NCBI GenBank assembly: GCA_018336035.1
Contig: JAGXRD010000080.1
Coordinates: 24,284 to 88,283 of the forward strand
DNA: 64,000 nt
Source of the DNA: Alphaproteobacteria bacterium
GTDB taxonomy: Bacteria > Pseudomonadota > Alphaproteobacteria > Ferrovibrionales > Ferrovibrionaceae
Direction: 5' to 3'
Shown: positions 18,544 to 27,500 of the stretch, one piece after another
Layout of the letters: every line of letters begins with the position of its first letter
Position numbering within the stretch: position 1 is the stretch's first letter
The notes under the pieces: model-generated
Told to the model about the DNA's origin: nothing
Databases searched by the model: none
The model's input: only the letters and a program-made list of their open reading frames with translations
Translations under genes and position numbers: made by a program

Positions 18544-19773
18544 ATGCCCGTCGCCTGGCGCATCCTGCTCTGCGCCTGCCTCAGTTACACGATCAGCCAG
18601 TTCTACCGCTCGGCCAATGCCGTGATCGGGCCAGACCTGATGACCGAACTGGCGCTGACGCCGGAAGACCTCGGCATCCTGACCGGCGCCTTCTTCCTGA
18701 CCTTCTCGATCAGCCAGTTCCCCGTCGGCATTGCACTCGACCGCTGGGGACCGCGCCGTACCATCATCTTCACTCTGGTGATCGCGCTGATCGGCGCACT
18801 GGCTTTCGCCTTCGGCCGCAATCTGACGGAGCTAACTCTGGCGCGCATCGTGCTCGGCTTTGGCTGTGCCGCATTGCTGACTGGCCCGATGGTGCTGTTC
18901 TCGCGCTGGTTCCCGCCCGAGCGGTTCGCGACGATGTCGAGCATCCTGATTGCAGTCGGCAATATCGGCGTCATCGCATCCACCGCGCCATTGGCATGGC
19001 TTGCAGAGGCATATGGCTGGCGTTCGGCTTTCTTTATCACGGCAGCGATTACCGTCTGCCTGATCGCCCTGTCCTTCTGGGCCATCGAGGATCATCCCGA
19101 TCCGGCCAAGGCGCGCAGCGGCGCCAATGAAAGCCTGGCAGAAACCCTGCGCGGCATCGGCGCCGTGATCCGGCATCCGGCTTTCCCGAACCTGTTCGTC
19201 ATCATCGCCTCGGCCTATGCCACCTTCATCACCATCATCGGCCTTTGGGGCGGTCCATATCTGCATGACGTGCATGGTATGGATGCGGCGGCGCGCGGCA
19301 ATGTGCTGATCTTCATGGCCGTGGGCGCGGCCGCCGGTTATTTCATCTGGGGGCCGCTGGATCGCGTGTTCAACACGCGCAAATGGTTGCTGGCAGCGGG
19401 GCTCGGCAGCCAGCTCGCCTGCCTGCTGGTGATTATCCTGGTTCCGGGTCTGAGCGTGTTCGTGATCACCGCGCTGTTCTGCTTCATGGGCGTGATGAAC
19501 GGCTGCATTGTGATGATCTTTGCCCATGCGCGGTCGGTTTTTCCGGCTGCGCTGATCGGCCGTGGCATCACAACGCTGAACATCGGCACCATGGGCGGCG
19601 GCGCGTTTCAGCAGTTTTTCACTGGCTGGCTGATGGGCCGTATGGCGCCAAAAGGCACCGTGCCGACCGAACTGGATTACCGCATCATCTTCGGCGTGCA
19701 GTTTGCCATCCTGCTCGCAGCGCTGCTGTTCTATTTGCGCACGCCCGATGCCAAGCCACATGACGCAGCCTGA
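18544..19773 (+). CDS. major facilitator superfamily transporter
   Basis: A 409-residue, about 12-helix inner-membrane transporter. The cytoplasmic loop 2-3 motif is VGIALDRWGPRRTI (about residue 62), matching the MFS G-x-L-[AD]-D-R-x-G-R-[RK] signature with a W-G-P variant. Helix 4-5 region GFGCAALLTGPMVLFSRWFP and the central loop around 190-215 divide two six-helix halves. ATG 18544 follows GAGG by 5 bases. The next two genes follow at 2 and 1 bases, so the substrate is probably connected to their ureidoglycolate-lyase-like and CoA-ligase activities, for example an organic acid or ureide-type compound. That is inference. Confidence 0.88.
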   Translation: MPVAWRILLCACLSYTISQFYRSANAVIGPDLMTELALTPEDLGILTGAFFLTFSISQFPVGIALDRWGPRRTIIFTLVIALIGALAFAFGRNLTELTLARIVLGFGCAALLTGPMVLFSRWFPPERFATMSSILIAVGNIGVIASTAPLAWLAEAYGWRSAFFITAAITVCLIALSFWAIEDHPDPAKARSGANESLAETLRGIGAVIRHPAFPNLFVIIASAYATFITIIGLWGGPYLHDVHGMDAAARGNVLIFMAVGAAAGYFIWGPLDRVFNTRKWLLAAGLGSQLACLLVIILVPGLSVFVITALFCFMGVMNGCIVMIFAHARSVFPAALIGRGITTLNIGTMGGGAFQQFFTGWLMGRMAPKGTVPTELDYRIIFGVQFAILLAALLFYLRTPDAKPHDAA

Positions 19774-19775
19774 TC

Positions 19776-20300
19776 ATGACGACACTCCGTATTGAACCGA
19801 TCTGCGAATCTGCCGTGGCGCCGTACGGCTGGATGCTGGGCAAGCCGCTGCCGATCGCAGCGGACGCCGTCGCCTTTACCAGCCCCGGTTCGGATTTCTG
19901 GCATGAACATGTCTTCCATGCCGGCGATGGCGGTCAGCACGAAATTCTCTGGGTGAAATACCGCTCGACCGACGCGACGGTTGCCAAACTGGAAGTGCAT
20001 CACCTGACGCAGCAGGCGGTCGTTCCGGTGATTGGCAGCATCGTGCAGGTGGTGGCCGCCAGCGACGCAGCCGGCGAACCGGATCTCGCCACCTTGCGCG
20101 CCTTTGCCATCGATCCCGGTCAGGGCATCTGCATGCGGCCGGGCACCTGGCATGCCACACGCTCTGCAGGCGGCGAAGCCACCTGCCTGATGCTGACGCG
20201 CCAATCCACCACACTCGATCTGGTGCGCCACCTCAATCACGGCGCAGCCTCCCAAGAGTCGCGCCTCACCGACATCACTCCTTTCCAGCTGCAGCGCTGA
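19776..20300 (+). CDS. ureidoglycolate lyase family protein (AllA-like)
   Basis: A 174-residue cupin-like protein of the ureidoglycolate lyase family (PF04115 by recall). Family-like segments are FWHEHVFHAGDGGQHEILWV, KLEVHHLTQQAVVPV, and PGQGICMRPGTWHATRSAGG, with several His suited to the active site. In E. coli AllA splits ureidoglycolate into glyoxylate and urea during allantoin catabolism. No other allantoin gene is visible here, and the operon partners are an MFS transporter and an acyl-CoA ligase. The protein may therefore act on a related substrate. It starts 2 bases after the transporter stop. Confidence 0.72.
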   Translation: MTTLRIEPICESAVAPYGWMLGKPLPIAADAVAFTSPGSDFWHEHVFHAGDGGQHEILWVKYRSTDATVAKLEVHHLTQQAVVPVIGSIVQVVAASDAAGEPDLATLRAFAIDPGQGICMRPGTWHATRSAGGEATCLMLTRQSTTLDLVRHLNHGAASQESRLTDITPFQLQR

Positions 20301-20301
20301 C

Positions 20302-21822
20302 ATGACTGAGCCCGTTCCCGCCCGCTTCAACCTCGCGCGCTATTGCCTGGCAGAGAATGCCCGGTTGCGGCCGGACAAGACGGCCATGATTCTGGTCGGC
20401 GCGGATGGCGAGTTCCGCATGAGCTTCGCCGAGGCCGACCTTGCCGTGCGACGGCTGGCGGCCGGTCTACAGAGCCTGGGCCTGCCGCCACGAAGCCGCA
20501 TCATGATCCGCATGGCCAATGATGCGGATTATGCGCTCACCTATTTCGCCACCATGGCGGCTGGCTATGTGGCGCTGCCGTCCAGCGCGCAATTGACACC
20601 GAATGAAGCCGCCTATCTGCTGGAGAATTCCGGCGCAGCCGCAGTGGCGGCCAGTGCGGAACTCGCCGCCGACCTGACGCTGCCCTCCGGCGTGTTACTG
20701 CTCGATCCGACGAAGCTCCAGCAGTTCAAGCAGTTCGCGCCGCTATCCGACTATACTGACACCGCAGCCGACGATCCGGCCTATCTGGTCTATACCTCGG
20801 GTACCACCGGTCGCCCCAAGGGCGTGCTGCATGCGCATCGTGCCGCCTGGGGCCGTCGCCCCATGCATCAGGGCTGGCTGGGCTTACGCGACAGCGACGT
20901 GATGCTGCATGCCGGCGCCTTCAACTGGACCTACACGCTGGGTGTCGGCCTGGTCGATCCCTGGGCGGTGGGGGCCACGACGGTGCTCTACAATGGCCCG
21001 CGCGACATCCAGGTCTGGCCGCAACTGCTGGCACGCCACCGTGCTACGATCTTCGCCGCCGTGCCGACACTGTATCGCCAGATCCTGAAATACTGCGATC
21101 TCGACGCCTACGATCTCTCGGCGCTGCGGCACGGCGCGACGGCCGGCGAAGCGTTGCCGCCGGCCCTGCTGCAGGAATGGCAGGACCGCACCGGCAAGCC
21201 GATGTATGAAGCGCTCGGCATGTCGGAAATCTCCACCTACATCTCGACCGGCCCCGGCATGACCATCAAGCCGGGCAGCCCGGGCAAGCCGCAACCGGGC
21301 CGCCGCATCGCCATCCTGTCGCCTGATAGCGACAGCCCCTCGCCGCTGCCACAGGGCGAAACCGGCTTGCTGGCCGTGCATCGCAGCGACCCCTCGATGA
21401 TGCTGGGCTACTGGCACCGGCCGGAGGAAGAAGCGCTGGTCTATCGCGGTGAGTGGTTCTGCGGCGGCGATCTCGCCAGCCTGGATGCCGATGGCTATGT
21501 CTGGCATCACGGCCGCAACGACGACGTGATGAATGCCATGGGCTACCGCGTCTCCCCGGTCGAGGTCGAGATGGCAATGGCCGATCATCCGGCGATTGCG
21601 GAAGTGGCCGTCACCGAGATCAGGGTGCGCGCCGATGTTTCCGTGGTGGCCGCTTTCATCGTGCTGCGCGAGGGCATGACCGCCGAAGCGGGCGACCTTG
21701 GCCGGTTCGCCGAAGCCCGCCTGGCGGCGTATAAATGCCCGCGCGAATGGCGTTTCGTGCCCAGCCTGCCGCGCACCGCCAATGGCAAGGTGCAGCGCAA
21801 GAAACTGGCCGAAACAGTCTGA
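20302..21822 (+). CDS. AMP-forming acyl-CoA synthetase
   Basis: A 506-residue member of the ANL adenylating superfamily that activates a carboxylic acid with ATP and joins it to CoA. The P-loop is VYTSGTTGRPKGVLHAH (about residue 165), the A5 motif YEALGMSEIS, the hinge region WFCGGDLASLDADGYVWHHG, the A8 loop MGYRVSPVEVE and the catalytic Lys in ANGKVQRKKLAE. The HAGAFNWTYTLGVGLVDPW stretch resembles benzoate-CoA and short-chain acyl ligases, but the substrate cannot be fixed. It begins one base after the AllA-like stop, so the three genes are probably one transcript. Confidence 0.88.
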   Translation: MTEPVPARFNLARYCLAENARLRPDKTAMILVGADGEFRMSFAEADLAVRRLAAGLQSLGLPPRSRIMIRMANDADYALTYFATMAAGYVALPSSAQLTPNEAAYLLENSGAAAVAASAELAADLTLPSGVLLLDPTKLQQFKQFAPLSDYTDTAADDPAYLVYTSGTTGRPKGVLHAHRAAWGRRPMHQGWLGLRDSDVMLHAGAFNWTYTLGVGLVDPWAVGATTVLYNGPRDIQVWPQLLARHRATIFAAVPTLYRQILKYCDLDAYDLSALRHGATAGEALPPALLQEWQDRTGKPMYEALGMSEISTYISTGPGMTIKPGSPGKPQPGRRIAILSPDSDSPSPLPQGETGLLAVHRSDPSMMLGYWHRPEEEALVYRGEWFCGGDLASLDADGYVWHHGRNDDVMNAMGYRVSPVEVEMAMADHPAIAEVAVTEIRVRADVSVVAAFIVLREGMTAEAGDLGRFAEARLAAYKCPREWRFVPSLPRTANGKVQRKKLAETV

Positions 21823-21866
21823 AATAATGTGGCATCGCCTTTGCAATTTCCCCATCAGAACAATCG

Positions 21867-22556
21867 ATGGGGTTTGTCATGGGTACCATTGCCGCCGCTT
21901 CCACCAAGGCCGTTTTCGGCGATCTGCTGACCGCGCATCAGACCGTGGCCGCGAATACCCCGGCCAAGGTCGCCGCGACGAAATTCGCGGATTACCTGGA
22001 AGAAAAGCAGTCGGCAGGCCGCCTTCCCAGCGTCTCGCCAGGCCAGCATCCGAGCCCTGAACTGCTCGGCAAGGTGCTGTTCGGCAATGCCTGGGATGCC
22101 GATACCAAAACCATCCGGCTCGACAAAATTACCGCCGATATCCAGAAACGCACGGCAGAATTTGCCGGGCAGTTCAGGCAGGCGCTGGCCAACCATGGCA
22201 TCGATCCGAATATCCCGGTCGAGCTGAGCACCGGCGGCGACGGCCGCATCATCGTCGACAACGGCCACCCCAAGGCGGAGGAGATCGGCAAGCTGTTCGC
22301 CGCCGACCCGCAGCTGGCCCATGCCTATCGCGAGGTCGCCGCCAGCAACGACCACCTGACCCTCATGCAGGCCGGTGCCGCCTATGTGAAGGACTGGAAC
22401 GCCGCCAAGACCGATGGCGAGCGCACCGCGCTGTGGAACCGCTACAGCACGCTGATGGACAAGATGATCAGCATGTTCAGCAGTCGCATGACCTTCGCGC
22501 CCAATACCGTGGTGGCCGAAAGCCAGCAGATGCTGCGTCGGATGGGCCTGTCGTAA
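21867..22556 (+). CDS. uncharacterised protein
   Basis: About 229 residues (225 if the ATG at 21879 is used; neither start has a clear ribosome site). Soluble, mostly helical, no signal peptide. The N-terminal 60 residues are Ala/Thr-rich. A recognisable central pattern, VELSTGGDGRIIVDNGHPKA followed by IGKLFAADPQLAHAYREV, resembles a motif I have seen in other hypothetical proteobacterial proteins: a short beta-hairpin with G-x-[IV]-x-V, then HP and a dP-L helix. Codon use is like the neighbours. It converges on the SDR gene with only 3 bases between stops. No function can be assigned. Confidence 0.7.
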   Translation: MGFVMGTIAAASTKAVFGDLLTAHQTVAANTPAKVAATKFADYLEEKQSAGRLPSVSPGQHPSPELLGKVLFGNAWDADTKTIRLDKITADIQKRTAEFAGQFRQALANHGIDPNIPVELSTGGDGRIIVDNGHPKAEEIGKLFAADPQLAHAYREVAASNDHLTLMQAGAAYVKDWNAAKTDGERTALWNRYSTLMDKMISMFSSRMTFAPNTVVAESQQMLRRMGLS

Positions 22557-22559
22557 ACC

Positions 22560-23321
22560 TTACGTGATCGACAGTCCGTCATCGGCGGCGATTATGGCGC
22601 CGTTGATGAAACGCGCCTCGCCCGAGGCCAGCAGCAGCACCAGACCGTCGAGGTCCTTGACGTCGCCGACCCGCTTGCGCGGCAGCATCTCGATCAGCTT
22701 CTTGCCACCCGGCGTCGCCCAGTAATCGCGGTTGATCTCGGTCTCGATATAGCCGGGACAGATCGCCGAGGTGTTGACGCCGTAGCGCGCCCATTCCAGC
22801 GCCATCGCCTTGGTCATATGCACGACTGCCGCCTTCGACATGCAGTAGACCGACAGCTGGCCCAGCACGCGCAGGCCAGCCACGGAGGCGATGTTGATGA
22901 TGCGGCCTTCGGCCTTGCGGTCGATCATGTCCTTCGCCGCCGCCTGCGCCACGAAGAAGGCGCCCTTGGTATTGGTATTCATGGTGAAGTCGTAGTCGTC
23001 GGGCGTGACATCGACAATGCGGCCCTGTTTGCTGACGCCGGAATTGTTGATCAGGATATCGGTGCCGCCGAGCTTCTGCCGCACCTCTGCGAAGGCGGCC
23101 TGGATATTGTCGTAGTCATTCACATCCAGCTTCACGGTGATGGCTGTGCCGCCCGACGCAGAGATCCGGTCGGCCAGCGACTGCAGCCGGTCGGTCCGCC
23201 GGGCCGCCAGGGCGACGCTGGCCCCGGCCTCGCTCAGAATCTCGGCAAACCTTTCGCCCAGGCCGCTGCTGGCCCCGGTTACGACTGCCACCTTGCCCTT
23301 CAGACTGATCCCGCTGCCCAT
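22560..23321 (-). CDS. SDR family oxidoreductase
   Basis: A classical short-chain dehydrogenase/reductase of about 253 residues, started at ATG 23321 because GGGAGGA precedes it. The cofactor loop is VTGASSGLGERF (about residue 12). AARRTDRLQ after strand 2 (Arg pair) suggests NADP preference. NNSGVSKQG, the Ser of INIASVAGL and YCMSKAAVVHMTKA complete the Asn-Ser-Tyr-Lys tetrad. The C-terminus DGLSIT after GAIIAADDG is the usual end. It belongs to the FabG-like group; the substrate is not predictable. Confidence 0.9.
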   Translation of the reverse strand: MGSGISLKGKVAVVTGASSGLGERFAEILSEAGASVALAARRTDRLQSLADRISASGGTAITVKLDVNDYDNIQAAFAEVRQKLGGTDILINNSGVSKQGRIVDVTPDDYDFTMNTNTKGAFFVAQAAAKDMIDRKAEGRIINIASVAGLRVLGQLSVYCMSKAAVVHMTKAMALEWARYGVNTSAICPGYIETEINRDYWATPGGKKLIEMLPRKRVGDVKDLDGLVLLLASGEARFINGAIIAADDGLSIT

Positions 23322-23418
23322 CGAATCCTCCCTGATTTTCCGTTGTCTGAATGCTGGGCGGGCCATTGCCTGCGGTCAAGGGCTGGCCGGATCGCCCGAG
23401 CTGCGCTACCGTAACGGC

Positions 23419-24066
23419 ATGCGCATCGAAATCGTCTCCGACGTCGTCTGTCCCTGGTGTTTCATCGGCAAGCGCCGCCTTGAAAAGGCGATGGCGCAGC
23501 GCCCGGATATTACCTTCGAGATCGGCTGGCGTCCGTTCCAGCTCAATCCGGACATGCCGCGTGAAGGCGCCGATCGCAAAAGCTATCTGGAAGCCAAGTT
23601 CGGCGGACCGGAACGGGCCAAGGAGATTTATGCCCGTGTCACCGCCGAAGGCGCCAAGGAAGGCATCGCCTTCAATTTCGACGGCATCAAGCGGACCCCC
23701 AACACGCTCGCCGCCCACAGCCTGCTGCGCTGGAGCCTGAAGGCCGGCGTGCAGAGCGAGCTGAAGGAGCGCCTGCTCAATTTCTATTTCATCCAGGGCC
23801 GGGATATCGGCGATCATCAGGTACTGGCCGATGCGGCAAATCTTGAAGGCATGGATGGCGCGCTGGTGAAGCAGCTGCTGGATGAAGGCCGCGACGCCGA
23901 TGTCGTTGCGTCCGAAGACCAGATGGCGCGCGAACTGGGAATCAATGGCGTGCCCTTCTTCATCTTCGAAGGCAAATACGGCGTCTCCGGCGCCCAGCCG
24001 CCAGAGGCCCTGCTGCAGGTGATCGACAAGGTCGCCGCCGAAATCGCGGTCGCGCCCGAGGCGTGA
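23419..24066 (+). CDS. DsbA family oxidoreductase (FrnE-like)
   Basis: A 215-residue thioredoxin-fold protein of the DsbA / 2-hydroxychromene-2-carboxylate isomerase superfamily. It starts MRIEIVSDVVCPWCFIGKRRLE, with the CPWC redox pair at residues 11-14 and no signal peptide, so it is cytoplasmic. The helical insert carries the FrnE-like pattern FQLNPDMPREGADRKSYLEAKFG, and GVPFFIFEGKYGVSGAQPPE near the end contains the cis-Pro. It probably acts as a cytoplasmic thiol oxidoreductase or glutathione-dependent isomerase. Its stop overlaps the GTG start of the PAS gene. Confidence 0.88.
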   Translation: MRIEIVSDVVCPWCFIGKRRLEKAMAQRPDITFEIGWRPFQLNPDMPREGADRKSYLEAKFGGPERAKEIYARVTAEGAKEGIAFNFDGIKRTPNTLAAHSLLRWSLKAGVQSELKERLLNFYFIQGRDIGDHQVLADAANLEGMDGALVKQLLDEGRDADVVASEDQMARELGINGVPFFIFEGKYGVSGAQPPEALLQVIDKVAAEIAVAPEA

Positions 24067-24593
24067 CCGTGGAACTGAGTGGCCAGGGCGCAACGCCTCA
24101 GGGCCAGCCCAGCATCGAATTCATCACCGATCCGAGCCGCATCCGGGATGCCAATGTCCGGCATTTCCTGGAACTCTGGCAGGCCGCCCATGTCGATGGC
24201 CGCGCGCCGGGCAAGTCATTCCTCGATCCGCTGCGCCTGCGTTTCCTGCTCGGCTCGCTGTCGCTATTGGAAGTTCAGCGCGAGGAGCCTCTGCGCTTTC
24301 GGTACCGCCTCGTCGGTACGGATATAGTCCAGCGTCTCGGTCACGAACTGACGGGTAAATTCCTCGACGAACATCCGGATCCGCTTTTACGCCCGTTTCT
24401 GGTCAAGGGCGCAACCATGGTGCATCACCGCACGATGCCGGCCTACGCCCATGTGCAAGCCCGCACACTTGGTCAGGACTGGTTGCTGGAGGTGGTGGCC
24501 GTGCCATTGCTGGGACCTGATGGCGAGGTCGCGTTCATCGGTGCGGGCCAGAGTTTCCCGCCCGATAAAACCGAGCAGCCCGGCCGCACCTGA
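24063..24593 (+). CDS. PAS_5-type single PAS domain protein
   Basis: About 176 residues from a GTG at 24063 that overlaps the upstream stop as GTGA (GTG 24069 is an alternative). The single PAS-like domain carries LRFRYRLVGTDIVQRLGHELTGKFLDE (residues about 72-98), the core of the alphaproteobacterial PAS_5 family. No transmitter, HTH, GGDEF or membrane segment is attached, so it is a stand-alone sensory or docking domain. A paralogue with the same core lies at 48877-49314. It converges with mfd with 3 bases between stops. Ligand and partner unknown. Confidence 0.82.
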   Translation: MTVELSGQGATPQGQPSIEFITDPSRIRDANVRHFLELWQAAHVDGRAPGKSFLDPLRLRFLLGSLSLLEVQREEPLRFRYRLVGTDIVQRLGHELTGKFLDEHPDPLLRPFLVKGATMVHHRTMPAYAHVQARTLGQDWLLEVVAVPLLGPDGEVAFIGAGQSFPPDKTEQPGRT

Positions 24594-24596
24594 ACG

Positions 24597-27500
24597 TCAG
24601 GCCTTCTTTACGACCCGCGCCTTCGCCTTGGTGGCGATCTCGGCCAGCCGCAGCGAGGCATGCAGCACGCCCTTGAGGCGATCCTGCGGCTCCGGCCAGT
24701 CGCGCATCAGCACCACCTTGTGATCCGGCCGCAGCTTCGCACCCCGTTCCGACTGGATGAACAGCACCAGACCGGCGGGATCGGGGAAGCTGTTGTCGCG
24801 GAAGGTCAGCGTCGCGCCCTTCGGGCCTGCCTCGATCTTGAGGATATTCGCTTCCAGGCAGAATTTCTTGATCGCCACGATATCCAGCAGGTGATGCACT
24901 TCCTCGGGAAGTGGCCCGAAGCGGTCGATCATCTCGGCAGCGAAGGCATCGATATCCGCGCGGCCATCCAGGTCGGCGACGCGGCGATAGAGCTGCATGC
25001 GCAGATTGAGGTCGGCGATATAGCTGTCCGGGATCAGGACCGCCGTGCCGATCTGGATCTGCGGTGACCACTTCTCGCTCAGCGCGCTGACGTCGCCACG
25101 CGCCGCAGAACGGGCAGCCGCAATCGCCTCCTGCAGCATCTCCTGATACAGCTCGAAACCGACTTCGCGAATATGGCCTGACTGCTCCTCGCCAAGCAGA
25201 TTGCCCGACCCGCGCAGATCCAGATCATGCGAGGCCAGACTGAAGCCAGCGCCTAGGGTATCGAGGCTCTGCAACACATGCAGGCGCTGCTCGGCCGAGG
25301 TGCTCAGCAGGCGGCCGGGCTGGTAGGTGAAATAGGAATAGGCGCGCAGCTTGGACCGGCCGACACGGCCACGCAGCTGATACATCTGCGCCAGGCCGAA
25401 CAGGTCGGCACGATAGACCACCAGCGTATTGGCCGATGGGATATCGAGACCGCTTTCGACGATATTGGTCGCCACCAGCACATCGTAGCGCCGGTCGTAG
25501 AAGGCGTTCATCACGTCATCAAGCTCGGTCGGCGCCATCTGGCCATGCGCCACCACGGCCTTCAGTTCCGGCACATGGTCGCGGATAAAGGCCATCGCCG
25601 TATCGAGATATTCGATACGCGGGCAGACGAAGAAACTCTGGCCGCCACGGAAATGCTCACGCAGCAAAGCCTCGCGGATCACCACACCATCGAAGGGCGT
25701 CACGAAGGTGCGCACCGCCAGACGGTCGACCGGCGGGGTGGCAATCAGGCTGAGCTCGCGCACGCCCGACAGCGCCAGTTGCAATGTGCGCGGGATCGGG
25801 GTGGCCGACATGGTCAGCACATGCACCTCGGCCTTGATCTCTTTCAGGCGCTCCTTGTGCTTGACGCCGAAATGCTGCTCTTCGTCGATGATCAGCAGGC
25901 CAAGCCGCTTGAAATCAATGCTCTTCGACAGCAGGGCATGCGTGCCGATCACGATATCGACCGTACCATCGCTCAAGCCGGCCTTGGTATCCTTGGCCGA
26001 TTTGGCCGTCACCATGCGCGACAGCTGCTCGATGCGCAGCGGCAGGCCACGGAAGCGCTGAACGAAAGTGCGGTAATGCTGGCGGCAGAGCAACGTGGTC
26101 GGGCAGACCAGCGCCACCTGCTGGCCGGACATGGCGGCGGCAAAGGCCGCGCGCAACGCCACTTCGGTCTTGCCGAAGCCGACATCGCCGCAGATCAGGC
26201 GGTCCATCGGCTTGCCGCTGGCCAGATCGTCCAGCGTCTCGTTGATGGCGCGTTCCTGGTCTTCGGTTTCTTCGTAGGGGAAGCGCGCGCAGAATTCCTC
26301 GTAGACTCCGTCCGGTGGCAGGACGCGTTCGCCCTGGCGCAATTCGCGCTGGGCGGCGATCTTCATCAGCTCGCCAGCCATGTCCTTCAGGCGCTGCTTC
26401 ATGCGCGCCTTGCGGTTCTGCCAGCCGACGCCGCCCAGCTTGTCGAGCGTTACCTCGGCTTCGGGCGACCCGTAGCGCGACAGCATCTCGATATTCTCGA
26501 CCGGCAGATACAGCCGGTCGCCGCCCTCGTAATGCAGCAGCAGGCAGTCATGCGGCGCACCGGCCACATCCAGCGTCACCAGATCCTTGTACTGGCCGAT
26601 GCCGTGGTCGATATGCACGACATAGTCGCCCGGCTGTAATGCGCTGGCCTCGGCGATGAAATTCTCAGCCCGACGCTTCTTCTGGCGCGGCCGGACCAGA
26701 CGGTCGCCGAGAATGTCCTGTTCGGCCACCACGCAGAGGTCAGGCGCGTCGAAGCCATGCTCGATCGGCAGCACGGCAATGGCCGGCACCGCCTTCGGTA
26801 CGGTCTCGATATCGTGCGCCGTCTCGATGGCCTGCGGCATCGGCAGGCCATGGTCTTTCAGCACCAGGGCCAGACGGTCGCGCGCACCAGCCGAGAAAGT
26901 GGCGAACAGGACCCGACGCCCCTGCCCGGTCTGCTTGGCGATATGGCCGCCCAATGCGTCATAGACGCTGACAACAGAGGCCTTCTTCTCGGCCGCCTGC
27001 GCCGCCTGGGCGCGTTCCGGCGCGAAGTCGCGGCCCGGCCGGGCAGCCAGATCGACCACTTTCACGTCCGCGCCACCCACGGCCTCGAACGGGAATAGCG
27101 ACGCGACCGGGAATTTCTCCAGCCGCAATGTCCATTCGCCGGCGGTCAGATACAGCCGGTCGGGCGGCAGCGGCTTATAGGGCGCACCGCCCTCTTCCAG
27201 CCCGCGCTTCATCGCCGACTTGCGCGCATCGTAATGGTCGGCAATCGCCTTGAAGCGTTCGTCGACCGCGTCGCCGGTCAGATGATCGAGCACGACTGCT
27301 GCCTGCGGCAGATACTCAAACACGGTGGCGAGCCGATCGAAGAACAGCGGCAGCCAATGCTCCATGCCGATCTGGCGCCGGCCGGCCGACACGGCTTCGT
27401 ACAGCGGGTCTTCCTTGGTGACAGTACCGAACAGCTCGCGATAGCCGCTGCGGAAGCGCGCGATGGAGTCTTCATCCATCGGCACTTCGCTCATCGCCGT

